From contig KN832561.1 in the NCBI GenBank assembly GCA_000827205.1, positions 31,507-95,506 of the forward strand: 64,000 nt of DNA, read 5' to 3'. Under the pieces are notes generated by a model. That model worked only from the letters and a program-made list of their open reading frames with translations. It ran no database searches and was not told the DNA's origin. Below, one piece after another: positions 1-13,057 of this stretch; position 1 is the first letter of the stretch; each line of letters opens with the position of its first letter. Source of the DNA: Plicaturopsis crispa FD-325 SS-3 (Eukaryota; Basidiomycota; Agaricomycetes; Amylocorticiales; Amylocorticiaceae). Both the position numbers and the translations under genes were made by a program.

Positions 1-915
1 TTGACGAGAAGGACGACGATGAAGGAGGGATGGCTGGCGATGATGACGATCTCGAGAGGCAAAGTACGTGCGCGCACAATATACATACGCAGCTTTTCTC
101 CAAAATTCATGGACCATACGCAGACGAGACAACGGCGATAACTTGGCCGCCCACACCTGCGAACGATGCTATGGATAGTCGCATGGAAAATTCTGCACCG
201 ACGTTTCTGCACCCATCCATGTCGCGCGCGAACGCGACGGCAGAGGAAACACAGGATACAGCCTCGTACAACTACTCGGATGCGTCCTCTATCGGACGGT
301 TCCCACAATTCCACTTCAGCCTACATGCCCTGACGTCCCTTTCCTCCCTGCGATCCTCGGGCCCATCCGAGCCTGGTTTGGACACTGGCAGCACGAGATC
401 CATGGGTAAAATCACCCTCCTCCTCGCAGTCCTTGAGGTCGAAGGGCCCGATACGATCCGAATAAAAAAAGGAAAAGATGCTGGCAAGGAAGTCGCGCTG
501 TTGAAGATGATTCTCGGTGACGAAGACGGACGGGTATGCAAGCTCACCGCCTGGCGCGAAGTTGCCGAGGCTTGGGGCGGGGTGAGTGACGACACGGTCG
601 CGGTCAAGCGAGGCGATATCGTCCTCGTCGAAAGTAAGCTCGGCGTCGTCACTAAGTACATCTGCATGATTTGACTTACCACCGGCAGATGTGCTAGCAG
701 CCTCGGATTCATCTACGTCGCCGACGCTAACGGCATCACCTTACCTGAAGTCGAAGCTAGAAATTTGCTACCGGACCATGCCATACACGCATGAGGATGG
801 CCGCCTCAGGCCCGACCTACGTCTAGGTGCCACTGATGCAGCAGTGAGACGCGTTGCAACTGTCGTTGCATGGTTCGAGAGAATCGCGGGACTGGATAAC
901 GCACATGAGAAATAG
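1..915 (+). CDS. OB-fold-like nucleic-acid-binding protein, 5'-truncated
   Basis: The reading frame is open from position 3 with an acidic stretch, so the gene probably starts outside the window. A possible intron lies at 64-123 (length divisible by three). A clear 55-bp intron, 634-688, joins the exon ending ...GDIVLVE to an exon reading through KLEICYRTMP and LRPDLRLG to a TAG at 913-915. The segment around 400-633 (VALLKMILGDEDG, KLTAWREVAEAW, VKRGDIVLVE) has the rhythm of an OB fold such as those in RPA- or shieldin-type single-strand DNA binders. That function is inference. The C-terminal RTMP...RLRPDLRLG block looks like a conserved fungal signature, but I cannot name the family. Confidence 0.55.
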
Positions 916-1567
916 GTACATCCAGTAACCATAACACAGTGAGCCAAAATACTTTTTTTCTTCGCATACGCTGACGCGTAGTCCAGTCTATACTCATTTC
1001 CAAACTAGCCGTAGGAATGCGTCCCCAGCGGATATCTAGCGAGCCAAAATCGTACGGCACACCAATCACAAGAGGCGCCGAAGCGGACAAAATTCAATCT
1101 CATTCACCTTAGATGCGACTTTTACGCCCTCCGAGTGCGCCCCTTGCTCATCGGGCTATAATTTATAGTATGTCTATGAGCCTTTGCCTTTTAGCTGCCG
1201 CACTGCCGCCGGCACTCACTTTATCGACCCCTACTAGGTTGGCATCCTACGAAAGTATGGTATATAAACCAAAACAGCATCGAGAGCGAATTGACCAAAT
1301 GTTCTGCTCAGCACGCTCCCGCGGGTGCCTGCACCGACTATGAGCCTCGAGGCGAGTTTTTGTCCACAATCGCACAAAGGGCGTTACCCACTTTGGCAAC
1401 TCGAGTGGCGGGGCCACTCCGGTCCACCCATTGTCCCTTTCACTGGTCCACCCGTCATTCCATTCTCCGCTTTGATCACTGGGTTTATAAGGACTCTTGC
1501 TCGCTGTTTGCAGCCCTCATCTCCGCATCCCCTTTATCCCCTCCACACACCCAACCCACCGCCTGCC
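916..1567. other. Intergenic region with TATA-like boxes
   Basis: No gene is supported here. Candidate TATA elements are TATATAA near 1260 and TTTATAAGG near 1482. The second lies about 85 bp upstream of the next start codon and is the better core-promoter candidate. Confidence 0.35.
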
Positions 1568-2380
1568 ATGTCCTGCTCGCCCGCCTACAATCCGTTCACC
1601 CGATTCGCGCACGCCGTAGCGCGCGCTTGCCGGTCCCTCGGACGCACGTTCTCTCGACGAGGACGCTCGACCAAAGCCCCGCGCCAGTTCTCCCCAAAAA
1701 AACCGAGGCGCTTCGTGCGCAGGATCTTCTCGCGTCGGGCTACGCGTGCCTCGGAGACGAAGTCGCAACACGGAGAAGAGAAGAACGGCGCATCCCCCGA
1801 CGTTGCTCACTCCCACTCGAGCGGTGGCACCTGCACCATCGATACGGTCTCGGAGGACTGGAAAACGGCGGCCATGTCGCGCTCTGATGAGTCCGCTGGA
1901 GAATCATCCGATGTCGAAACGTCCTCAGACTCGGAGGAGCCTGTCTCGGACAGCACTGCGGAGTCCGGTTCCGATCGCGCTTCGGTATGTCGATCTTCAA
2001 TTCGCAAAGCATTTCATGTCTAATGATCGCTCTTATGCCAGCCCATCGTGTTTGCAAGAATCATGTCGCACATGGCAGAATTCGAGGCTCGTGATCTCCT
2101 GTCTCCCCGCTCGTATGTCGCAGAGAGCCGTCGGTCCTCCGTGGCAGGCATGCGCCCGCTCACCGTGCCCGTCAAAACCCAAACTCTCTATCGCACCCGC
2201 AGCCCGGTTATTGGTCCGTACGACGTCCCCCAGGATCACCTGTGCAGGTATGTCGAGTGTTCCTGTCGACCGAAAGCGTCCTGACACCGTCATCTCCTTC
2301 TCCTCAGTGTCCACCAGTGCCTGGAGCCTTGCCAGGCGTGCGCTATCGATCCTACCGAACCCATGCGGTTCCCATTCTGA
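1568..2380 (+). CDS. Small unknown protein with basic N-terminus and acidic serine-rich middle
   Basis: Three exons (1568-1984, 2042-2247, 2308-2380) splice cleanly at GTATGT...CAG junctions and give about 231 residues. The first 60 residues are rich in Arg/Lys/Ser, and residues about 85-140 are acidic and serine-rich (SDESAGESSDVETSSDSEE). The C-terminus carries a short Cys cluster (CLEPCQAC) before the stop. The start was chosen because a TATA-like box lies about 85 bp upstream and the next in-frame upstream ATGs have no support. There is no signal peptide or membrane segment. I do not recognise the family; the charged blocks suggest a nuclear or regulatory low-complexity protein. Confidence 0.55.
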
Positions 2381-3031
2381 AGCCCTCCCGCTGAAATTCC
2401 AAGTGTTGTATGTATCTCGTCCTGTCGCGTTATAATGTTCGGAGAACATCGTCTTTCTTTAATGTCTCATTATCCACTGTTGCTCTACTTATCACCCCAT
2501 GCAGCGCTTTACGAACGTCTGCCACCTACTTATCATACCGGATACACCCCCGTACTAGTTATTGAACAGAATAACACTCCGTCTGCAGTTCCTGCGGTCA
2601 AAAAATCTGGCCATGTGTACGATAGTTGCTACAAGTTGCCACTGAGCTCTGAGTCGTCTCTCATGTACATACACACAATCGTCGAGAGAGGATTGGTCGT
2701 GCAAGTCCAGGTAGCAGGACCGAGCCGGCGCCGATCGGCCCAGTTTGCGGTCTACCCCGCACGGACCGCTGCCGTCGGTGCACCATCCATCATCCTCTAC
2801 TTCAAGTTTCCACTCGCTCGGCGAGCCACAGGCGTACACTTATATCCTGCGGAACTTGGAGAATCTGCTTGGTTTTAGACAGCGTACACTCGCCTTTCTG
2901 GAATCTGACGACTTGAACGATCTCGAGCCTCAAGATCCGGATGCTCTCTGCTGATCCAACATCGCGCCGTCGACGACTTCAAACTTTCATCGCGTACTAG
3001 TACTCTATATCATTCATGAACACCGACTCGA
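2381..3031. other. Intergenic region, no gene seen
   Basis: Short open frames on both strands lack protein-like composition and splice continuity. Nothing recognisable was found. Confidence 0.4.
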
Positions 3032-4208
3032 ATGACTACCGCACATGCATCGACTAAACACGACAAGCAAAGTCTCCATTTCATTAGCAGATCGGGTCTC
3101 GCGGGTGGGATTGCAGGATGTGTCGTACGTCCGTCCGTTTGCTCGTATGCGGCCGGCTTGCTGAGTCCATGTAGGCGAAGACGGTGGTTGCACCGCTCGA
3201 TAGGGTCAAAATATTGTTCCAAGCGTCGAATCCTGAGTTCCGGAAGTATGCAGGTGCGTGTGCGTCGTGTGCCGTCATGCGCCATGTACCGACTCGGGTG
3301 TTTGCAGGAACCTGGACAGGCGCGTTCAAGGCGGGAAGCCAGATTTACAGGGAGAACGGTGTACGAGGGCTCCTACAAGGTCACTCGGCGACATTATTGC
3401 GGATCTTCCCGTACGCAGCCATAAAATTTATGGCCTATGACCAGGTCCACAACGTGAGTCTCCGTCGCTATGGTGCATATATGTCCAGCTCCATTGACCA
3501 CCCCCCGTAGGTCCTGATGCCGACCCGGGAACAAGAGACGAATATACGACGGTTCTCTGCAGGCGCAGTATCAGGTGAGCACCTCTACACACATGGCAAA
3601 AACCCAATCCCAACACCGCCGCAGGCATGATATCTGTGTTATTCACATACCCACTGGAGGTCATTCGCGTTCGAATGGCATTCCAGACTCAGTCAAGCAA
3701 TCCCGTCCAGCGGCCTTCTTTCGTGCGTACGTTCTGGACCATGTACCGCGAGCAAGCCGTGTACTCGAAATCCACACCCTCAACCCAAAATGTCTTTGCC
3801 CGATTCCCTCTCCTCAAGTTCTACCGCGGGTTCAGCGTCACCATCACAGGCATGATACCCTACGCCGGCACGTCGTTCTTGTCGTGGGGCTATCTCCGCG
3901 CCCGTTTGCTGCCTCCGCCGCCCTCGGCACCAACGCCCGTAGCGGATCTCGCTATCGGGGCTGTTTCCGGCGCGGTCGCGCAGACGGTCTCGTATCCATT
4001 TGAAGTCGTCCGCCGCCGCATGCAGGTTGGAGGACTGGTCCACCCGGATAGATGGCTCCGGTGGGACGAGACTGTACGGGGCGTGTGGTCGGCGGGTGGA
4101 TGGAGAGGGTTCTTTGTGGGCCTGAGCATTGGATATCTGAAGATCGTGCCCATGACGGCTGTGAGCTTTGCGGTGTGGCAGAGCGGGAAGCGCATACTAG
4201 GTGTTTGA
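3032..4208 (+). CDS. LEU5: Mitochondrial carrier, Leu5/SLC25A42 (CoA) type
   Basis: Five exons (3032-3124, 3175-3253, 3308-3453, 3511-3574, 3625-4208) give about 321 residues, the usual carrier length. Three mitochondrial-carrier signatures are visible: VAPLDRVKI in repeat 1, [11 protein letters not shown] in repeat 2 and [10 protein letters not shown] in repeat 3. The stretch [20 protein letters not shown] is close to the yeast Leu5 and animal SLC25A16/SLC25A42 group, which brings coenzyme A or related nucleotides across the inner mitochondrial membrane. The first in-frame ATG at 3032 is used because the ATG at 3016 meets a stop after 13 codons. Substrate is inferred from the family. Confidence 0.85.
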
Positions 4209-4391
4209 GGAGGCATAGGTTGGAATCAACATTTATATCTTATTTGCATCAAGGACATGTTTAAAGGATCATATAACATCGCTCCCCTGTACTTCACCCC
4301 GCTCCTCATTCGCACCAAGTAATCCTACGCTCAAGAGCATCACAATGAAACCACGTTCGCACTCTCGCGTTCTCTGAAAAAATGGTAGACA

Positions 4392-5106
4392 TCATCGTTC
4401 CAGTAACTTAGCGGCAGCCTGTACAATGATTTCCCATTCTACCCTATGCAAACGCTCCTCGAACACTTCGATCGGCTCACCAGGCTTAATTTCTACCTCT
4501 CTCACAATCACCGGCTCTCCCCGGTCGACCTCCTTCACCACTCTATGAACCATAACTCCACCGTGCTGGATTTCACCCTTCTGGAACGCCTCGTATGCCC
4601 GCTCGATCGCATTGGCGCCGTCAAACGCGCCAGGCAGCGCCGGGTGAAGATTTATCACGGGGATAGCTCTGTCGACTTTATCCACGCCATCCAGCGACTT
4701 GACGCCGCTGACAACGTCGAGGAAGCCTTCGCCTAGGATGTGCATCCATCCGGCCAGCACGATCAGGTCGGGTTTGTGCTGCACGACGATGCGGGCGACT
4801 TCGACGTCGTAATCATGACGCGTCTTGCCTGGGTTTGCCTTAAGGAATGGCTGCAGCCCAAGGTACGCGGTTGGAATGGGCGGAGTGGCTGTCGATGCGC
4901 GTACGAGGCCGTGTGCCGCCTTTCGGTTCGACAAAACGAGCACTATGCGTGCATTAGGGAGGGAAGGAGTATTTTGCGCGTCAATGAGGGCTTGCAAATT
5001 TGTGCCTACGACGGACGGGGTCAGATGTGTTCTCACTCGTATGTGTGAGGAGGATACCTGAGCCAGATATGAGCACGACCAGGCGCCGAGGCTCAACGCT
5101 CGCCAT
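4392..5106 (-). CDS. ADE8: Phosphoribosylglycinamide formyltransferase (GART)
   Basis: Two exons on the minus strand (5058-5106 and 4392-5005, intron 52 bp) give about 220 residues. The N-terminus reads MASVEPRRLVVLISGSGTNL, the phosphate-binding loop of the family; the splice falls inside GSG. The active-site segment INLHPALPGAFDG (Asn and His of the formyl-transfer site) and the HRVVKEVDRGEPV stretch follow. The enzyme adds a formyl group from 10-formyl-THF to GAR in step three of purine synthesis, in the cytosol. It is a stand-alone protein, as in yeast Ade8, and is convergent with the carrier gene. Confidence 0.93.
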
Positions 5107-5395
5107 GTCTATCGACGTTCCGAGAATGGCGTCCAAGAATTAATGAAAGTTTTGCGACAAGTGCAAGTGCATCGATCGGCGATCTGCTCTCGATCGATGC
5201 TACCAAACGCTTTTCCTTTCTGGGCGACAATGTTCAGACTTCAGTTTCAACGTTCAAACGTTGAGGATATTGACGACCTCCACCAATCATTCACTGCTTT
5301 CATGCATTTGCATAGCATTTACGTGGGTACAGTGATACATACAAAATGTTTACCAGTATTATTCGTACACGCTCTCACATCTATTCTTACCATCA

Positions 5396-8300
5396 CTATT
5401 TGAATTTCGCCATCGTCTTGGACAGATTGTACGCCGCAGATATCAATGTGACGTGTCTACAAGACGAAGGGCGTCAGTGGGAATTTCAAAACGAATATTG
5501 GCCACCTACGTGAAACCCTGCACGGCGTTCCCCAGCCTTCAGATGTTTTCTTCAGCCAAATATAAATGTAAGGATGCTAAAAACGACCTACGCTTCGCCC
5601 GCATCAGAGATTTCTTCCGTGCACAGACCTACGTGGTTCGTGTACAGCAGGAAATCCTGTCCGAATACTTAAGCTATGCTGTAGACTTCATCAATGCCAT
5701 TCTTAGACTCACCTCGAACATGGATACCGCTCTTAGGAGCTTTGACCTGTCGAATTCGCCAGCACGCGTCAATGCCTCGACACACCTAAGGAGCCAGTTA
5801 GTGCGGGGTGGGGGATAGGATGATCACGTAATGCATACCACAGAGTACACAGGCAGAAGGTGCCCTCCTCGCCGCCGACACCGTCATCTGACACGTTAGT
5901 ATCGTAGCGGAATACCAGGTTCTGCGACAAGACACGATCAAACCCGTCTCAAGTCCAAGGACATGGAGACGTCACGCACATTCGACGTCAAACCGCCTCT
6001 TTCGCGGGTCTTCAGAATACTGTCCAAAGTTTTCACGAAACGCGGATCGGACTGGTGATGGCAGTTAGTACTTGAGCGTCACTTTCCGTGGAGAGGAAGA
6101 GGCACCACTACTTACGGGCGTCATGAAGAACACGAGGGGCATGATAAGGATCGCAGAATCCAGCACGTGAGGCTCCTCGTAGCTTTGTCCGAACTGCTGC
6201 TTGTCGACGCTCCACGCCTTGTGCATGATCTCCTCGTAGAGCTCATCGCGCGCGGCGAGCCACTCGTTTCTCCGCGGGCATGGGAGCGATCTCTTGTCTG
6301 CTAGACGGAGTCCTCGGTCGATAGCAACCCTGGGAGATTTCAGACTCAGAGTCACATCTCTGAAAACAACGCCTGATTTGCACGGACCACATCATAACCT
6401 CGTAAAACCATGCGTGAGCTACACTTTAGTAATAAAGGGTGAGAATGGCTCCATACCTTCGAGTACTGTTGCACGAGAGATTTCAGATAATGCATTATTA
6501 GCAGGACATGAGATGGATCATGCTCACTGTAAAATGCCGCTGCTTGTTCCGCACTTCCCTTTCAATCGAAGCGAAGACATCTCAGTGACTACCTGCAAAG
6601 AGAATCAAGCAACGTGGGTACTGACCAAATTGATCTATTGGTACGAAACAAACGGGTGTCAGCGTAAACACGATGAAGGAATACATGCACGTACAGGTCT
6701 GTCCTATGGCGATTCGCGACCACATCTATCCACATGTCAGCAACATAACAGCATAATTGATACACCGAACGTACATTCCACGCTGAAACGCAAAGTACGG
6801 TCAGATCAGTGTACATCTAGACAGGAGACGGTCTGCGTACAGTTCTCGCACGGCAACCCTGTAGGAGAGGGGGTAAGCAGATACGCGGGGTGAAAGAAAA
6901 GACGTCAAGGATTTACCAAGTATCATACGACTACCGCGCGAAGATCAACGAGGTGCGACACGAGAAGACACATATAGCTCACGAGTGGTTTCCCGTACTG
7001 TTGGCGTAAGCGTCAATCTCAGTTTCAGCAACCGCAGAGTAGAGATATGTACCTTCTGCCCCAGGTATATACAATCCATGCTACGTCAAAGGCGTTAGCT
7101 CCTACGTCCGGTCGAGGAACACGAATCTACGAATCACAGCGCGTTAGTGCGTGCGAAAGTCGAGACTAACGTTCGCGGACTTACGGATCTAACAGCTCGC
7201 CGTAGATATCCTGACAGTCGAAAGGTCAGTAGCCGTCTCATCCAGAGGATGAAAGCGCAAGTACCAATTGCAGGTGGTCCGCAGCGCCGTTACCAATTCT
7301 AGGCGAGGCAGTGAGCAGGGTGCAACCCGATGAAGAGACCGCATTATATGCGATGGCGGCTTACCGAACGGGTTTGGAACCCTTGTGACCGTCTAGATGC
7401 GTCAGTTCAATTTCTTCTAGTTCTTTGCCACCTGGGCATAGCGACACATACACGAGGAGTCAGTCAAAATAACAGAAGAGGTGAGATATCGTACCATGGA
7501 TAGTGTACCTGTCGACAAAGAAATGCATGTGTCAGCGAGCTACTCAGGCTGTGTGATGTTTGGGTAGCAGCATATTGACATGATCTGCAGAGAGCCGTCA
7601 GGATTCTTGTCCTTCAGACGCGCGAAAATGAACTCCATGTATGCTGCGCGAATTCGTTGAGTCAGCCCTGTACCTCTCGAATACGAACGTGACGCACCAT
7701 TGGCCTCGTGAGTGAATCCTAGGCGGATAAGCGCATAAAGCGTAAACGACGAGTCGCGGATCCACGACGCTCTGTAATCCCTATAGAGGCATATTTTCAG
7801 CAGCGTCGATACAGAGGTCACGGGCATGTTACATACCAGTTCCGGGTACCGCCAATATACTCCGGTAGACTGAACGTGGGGCTCGCGACGACCGCTCCTA
7901 CAGGAAGATGAGTTCCGGACTATAGAGAGCAAAAGCATTACCGACCCGTGGGCTCATATATCAAGAGCTTGAGCGCGAGGGCGCTACGGTGTACGGCCTC
8001 CTTCCACGAGCCCGAGTATGTCGAGCGGCGTATCCAAGAGGCCCAATAGGTGTTGGTCGCCTGTCATATGTGATTGATACAAAGTGGCGTATCACAGGAC
8101 GAGGAGTACGCACAGTTAGGAGGCTGCTCAAGAGCGCCTGGAGGGAACGTTTGAGCAACAACGCCGAAGCCGAAAAGAGAAACAAACCGGTGTGAGAATA
8201 GGATCTTCCTCTAAACGAAGCTGTGACGCGCCCGCCATCAACTCTGATAAAAAACGCGCATTAGCTCCGTTTACGAAACTAAAGGTTGACCTACTTTCCA

Positions 8301-9483
8301 AGGATACACCCATCTCCTCTGCTTGTTTCTTCGTAGGCGCGGCATGCGCCTTGGAAACTCCGCCTTCCGGGGGCGTTCTCAAAACGAAGGTCACCACCTG
8401 GCCCTCGACAAGGTTCAGGTCCACAACCGCCGCAGGGCCTTTCATGCCCCGCGCGCTCATATCGCACAACTCGAGGTTGATCTTGGGATCCTGCACCTGG
8501 TCGAGTGTGGACTCGGTCACGTATCTCAGGTCGAGCGTGAGCGCTGGAGAGGTGAATACGGCTTTGGATTGGTGGCTGCCGTCGTCTTCGGCGTGCGGGA
8601 TGCTGTCGTCGGGGATGAGGGACGTGGTGTGCTCGGCGCGGGCATAGTCGAATGCAGGCGCGCATTCGACGCGAAGCGGAACGGTCCCGCGAATCACCTG
8701 GGTCATGATATAAGGACCAGAATCACAACAAAGAGAGATGCGATGCTGACCTCGACTCGGCGGATTAACCAGAACAAGAGGGGTCCTCCCGGATCCCCCC
8801 GGTTACGGCGGGGTAGGAAGTCTGCTGTGTGTAAGAGCGAGTAATATACCGGTGTCATGTGCCCCTCACCTGTGACGCTGACGACGCCGCCCTCGTTCAT
8901 GAACCTTGGCATAACAAGTTAACGCGTCGATCTGAGACAGGCGGAGTACAAGGCTACTTCGTTTGCAAGACCTATCCCGCTACATGAGCACGCATTCTAG
9001 ACTTCAAGCAAACAGAACGCACATTAGAGCTCGGCAGATAATTCTGCTTCGTAGTAAAAGGCACGGTGGGCGTGATCGAGAAATGGCCTCCCTGGAGAAT
9101 CGTCGGTCAACGCCAACGTGCCAGGCGGCAAATGCCCACGCACCTTGTCCTTGTCCAGAATCCGCGCAAAGATAGACGGCGAATCAAAGTTCGGGACGCA
9201 GTAGCTCTCGACTGCCATGCATATGGCCATTAGTAATACAACGGTAAGACACCATGGCCATGGACTCACCGGACCCGTCGATGCTAACCTACCTCGCCAA
9301 CAGTCGTAAATACGCTATTCACGGTCCAAGGGGGTCTACTCACCAGCGCCGCCGTCCTCAAGTTTCCGATCCTATCATGCAAGTCAGATCTCACGCACGG
9401 AAACGCGAGGAATGGGGCACTCACAAGCCATGGTCCGCGATGGGTATGTATCCACGCTCTTTCGCTGTTTCGTGAACGTTCAT
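5396..9483 (-). CDS. Glycoside hydrolase family 15 protein (glucoamylase/trehalase-like), many microexons
   Basis: Reading the minus strand and splicing at GT-AG sites restores the bacterial-type GH15 sequence almost end to end. The ATG is at 9483 ([19 protein letters not shown]). Next come [132 protein letters not shown] and [11 protein letters not shown], with a TAG at 5396-5398. Early exons are 9425-9483, 9344-9371, 9270-9288, 9144-9211, 9023-9091, 8958-8971 (14 nt), 8870-8904, 8751-8821 and 8295-8697. There are over 20 introns. Junctions between about 6.63 and 6.90 kb are uncertain. The Glu of SIWE and that of TEEIS are the candidate catalytic acid and base. No signal peptide is seen, so it is probably intracellular. 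The alpha-glucosidic substrate (trehalose, maltodextrin or other) is unknown. Confidence 0.85.
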
Positions 9484-9842
9484 CGTGCTATTCGGTCCTG
9501 GGTAAGTGCGGGCGTGGAACTGAACTGCAACTGTTAAAAGTGATTCAAGCTGCGGGCACAGACGGTGAGCGCGTCCAAGTGCTCGACGATTTCGGCGATC
9601 TTGCGGCGGAGTTGAACCCGACCCGGCTCGGAGGATGATTACGCATCAGCATAATGAAATCCATAATACTTTGTGCACTATGGACAGCAGACACAGCAAA
9701 AAAAAAGATTGTGCTATCGTACAAGTGATGCATGAGAAAACAGATGTCATAAAGTAAACCGGGACACATAAAACAGGGAAAACACAGAGCATACCGCATA
9801 CCGCATAGGGCATCGTATCACGTATCGCAGGCTGGCAACGCA
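9484..9842. other. Intergenic region between GH15 gene and kinase 3' end
   Basis: This stretch holds the GH15 promoter and the 3' flank of the kinase gene. No further gene was seen. Confidence 0.4.
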
Positions 9843-12587
9843 TCATGGACGGAGAAGCGCCTTCCTTGCGTCCTCCGTCGCCTTCCTCGCACTCGCGATC
9901 GACGGCCGGTCTCGTACGGTCCCCGCACTCGCTTTCGACGCGAGAGTGAGCCCGCGACTGGCCGCGTTGTTCACGACAGCAGTCGCGCGGAGCGAGGCTA
10001 CGGCGCTCTTGCGAGGCCGCGCAGCCGCAGCCGGTGGTGGGGGCGCCATTGCTTTCTCGACTTTCTTCAGGAAGGGGCTCGGCAGGTTTTCTTCGTCTTC
10101 GAGGTCGTATACTGCAGCGGGTTGTGAGGAGCGGGGGAAGGGCGCGGTGGCACTTGTCTTTGTGCCAGACGGCGCGGGGACCGACGAGGAGGGCCCTTTG
10201 GCCGAAGAGGCGGCTGCGAGATTGGTGGCGGAGGATGGATGCAGCGCGCCTGGATCGGACGCCGAGGAGGGAAGCGACCCGTTCCTGATCAGAGGTCGAT
10301 GGAGGGACGTCCGCGTCGACGGGCGACGCATCCGTGTGGGCGGGCGCGATGTAGAGCCTGTCGGTGTATCGGACTGCGTGGGCTCAGTAGTCGAGTTCTG
10401 TCGCTCAGCTTTCGGCCGCTCAGCCTTCGAGGGCGATTTAGGATGGTGGTCCTCGACGTCCGACGCCGTCTCGTCGTCCGTGACCTCCGAGTCGAAGTCG
10501 AATATCTTCGTGAAATTGAGCATAGGCTTGGGGGACTCGAATAGGTGGGCGAGGTCGGCGGGTGTGGGGGTGGCGAGCGCCTCGCCAGTAGCGGTGAAGA
10601 CGACGCCTTTCATGGCGGATGGGAGCGGGAAGTCTTTTCGGGCAGCACGATTGACGGGGGTCTCGATGGTCGGGTATGGTTCGTGCGTCACCGCATCGGC
10701 GTAGGTGGGTTTCTCGTGGTGTTCTGTCATCTGTGCGAGAGGTGCGAGGAGATTCCGCACTTCCTCTAATGGCGTCTTCTCTTTGCGTCCTGCAGTCCGG
10801 TCAGCACACGCGCAGCGAACGATACAAAAAATCACATACCCCGCGATTCCACCTCCTTAATCTTCGCCTCCAAACCCTCTCTTACCGCAGCAATCCGCAC
10901 CGCCTCCGCCTTCAGCTCCTCATCCCTCCTCTCAATCCACCTCACCTTCTCCTCCACCTCCCTCCGCATCTGCTCCTCCCGCTCCTCCCACGCCGCACAC
11001 AGCTCCTTCTCGCGCGTATTCACCGCCGCGAGCAACTCCTGCTCGCGCCGGTTCATAGCCGCCATCACCTCCTCCTCGCGCCGCGCGACAGCCACGCGCA
11101 GCTCCTCCTCGCGCCGCGCCACGGCCTCGCGCACGCGCGCTTCCACGACGTCTGGCCTCTGTGATTGTGCTTGGGAGAGGAGATGGTGCAGCGAGGCGAT
11201 CTCGCTGTCCTTTTGCGCGACGAAGGCGGTGATGTGCGCTTCGCGTTCGGCGAGTGCGGCCTCGCGGGCGAGGACTTCGCGCTCTTTGGCGGCGACGTTG
11301 GCTTTGTGGGTTTTTACGGTTGCGAGCCTGGGTGCGGGGGTTAGCGGGTAAGCGCGACGGCGTGGCTGCGGCTGCGGCTCACATTTTTTCCGTCTCCGAG
11401 ACCTTGAATACTAGTTCTAGCCGCTCGTGCTGGAGGAGTTGGGCTGCGGACGGGCGCATGGCGGGCTGCGGGGATACACGTCAAAATCGTGCTGCACCTA
11501 TTCAAAAACGGCGGACGTACGTTAAGGTTTAGCATGGCCTTAATGACTCCCGACAACGCCTGGCTGTACCCTCGAGGTAATGGAGGTATGCGTCCATTCC
11601 TATCCGATGTCAGCGTCAAGATACAACGCGGATATGTACGAGGGCAACATACCTGATGAATATGCTTAGCTCCGAGTGGGTCTTCGCTTCGTGGAAGGGG
11701 GGTTTGAGAGCGCAAAGTTCGTATATGAGGCAGCCGAGGGACCATATATCGGATTTCGAGTCGTACGCCTTCTCCTGCATCAGCTCGGGGGACATGTAGT
11801 ATGGGGTCTAAAAGACGTTAGCAGGCGCGGAGGGATGACTGCGAAGGTCACTTACTCCGACATAAGTGTTCGCGAAACTGGCTTGCGCGAGAGCCTTCGA
11901 CAGCCCAAAGTCGCCCAACTTGACGAGGTTCGATTCGTCGAGGAACACTGTACAATGGTCAGATAAGTCGACGCGGAGACAAGAACCACGCACCATTGTC
12001 CGGCTTCAAATCTCGATGCAATATCTGCGCGCGCCTCTCCGTGTCGCTGGCATTCCCCGTACTCCCCGACCGCGTGTGGCCACTATTAGGATGGTGGCAG
12101 TGCTGCAATGCGAGTAGGATCTGCATGAAGTAGTTCCAGATCGTGTCTTCGGGTATTGGCCGGTTGTGTCGTTGCGCTTGCTTGATGACGGTGGAGAGGT
12201 CGCCGCCTCCGCAGTACTCCATGAGGATATAGAGGATGCCGGCATCGCGGTCGACGTAGCGGTCGTGGTAGCGGACGATGTGCTCGTGGTGAAGGTCTTT
12301 GAGGATATTTCTTTGGGAGATGGTGAGCTTCCCGGTGCCAGACGAGCAGAGGGTCGACGTACACTTCGGCGACGATTTGCTTCCTATCGCGTTCACTCAT
12401 ACGCTCGAAATTGAGCTCCTTTCTCGCGAATACCTAGGTGCCGTACATCAGCAACCATATCCCATTCTACGCAGGCAGGCCGACTCACCAGACCATCGCT
12501 TTTTCGTCGGACCTTGCGGATGATACCGAAGGAGCCATTTCCGATGACGTCCGAGGGTTCGTATTGGTCCAAGAATGCGTTCGCCAT
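9843..12587 (-). CDS. nimA: NIMA-related serine/threonine protein kinase
   Basis: Nine exons on the minus strand (12489-12587, 12363-12433, 11994-12310, 11856-11947, 11653-11807, 11521-11599, 11383-11465, 10840-11327, 9843-10789) give about 776 residues. The kinase domain spans about residues 8-290: Gly loop IGNGSFG, RKELNF with the VAIK-type Lys, catalytic [13 protein letters not shown], and TPYYMSPE in the activation segment. An insertion ([20 protein letters not shown]) precedes HRD, as in other NIMA/Kin3 kinases. Residues about 300-460 form a long Glu/Arg-rich coiled coil, expected to drive oligomerisation. The tail (about 460-776) is Ser/Pro/Thr-rich. NIMA kinases promote mitotic entry and spindle functions. 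nimA is assigned by family, not by proven orthology. Confidence 0.88.
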
Positions 12588-13057
12588 CGTTGTCCAGCCG
12601 TGGCTTTGTCGTCGCAGTCGTCAGTCGGTCGTGGCGCAGAGGAAATGAAGAAGATGGAAATTGCAAGTGGCTTTTGAAATTGAAGTGCGCTCCGTTCAAC
12701 TTTGTGAGTCACATGATCGCGTTTGCCATAATTCCGACGCCGACTCCGATCGTTTTTCACCGTCGTCGTCGACGGCGGCGACTTGGCGGCGACGACGACC
12801 GACTTTTACCAGGCGACTAACATGTTTACATGAGGCGCTGCCGCTCTGTCAGAAATTCAAACCAACTTCGCCCGTTTTCCTGGTGTCATTAGCGCGTACA
12901 GACCTCGAAGAGTCTGCCTTAATGAATCCCGACCGCAATGGACGTGTCGTCGCTGCTAGAGTTCTGGGCTATCTACTGCTCCATGCACCTTCGGATCGCG
13001 CCGCTGTCGTCACCGTCGACGGCGGCGGCGACGGCCGACTTTAAGCAGGCGACCAAC
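12588..13057. promoter_or_regulatory. Shared divergent intergenic region with decayed 5' duplication
   Basis: The kinase and the HNH gene are transcribed away from each other here. The part from about 12765 to 13000 is a diverged direct copy of 13013-13245, the start of the HNH gene. The copy keeps frames such as VVAARVLGYLLLHAPSDRA but is broken by a stop and frame change. A longer HNH start at 12938 (MDVSSLLEF) is open but would begin inside the decayed copy. Confidence 0.5.

Noticed and set aside
9946-10704. A 252-residue plus-strand frame
   Set aside because: It is antisense to the Ser/Pro-rich tail of the NIMA kinase, whose frame is supported by splicing and motifs.
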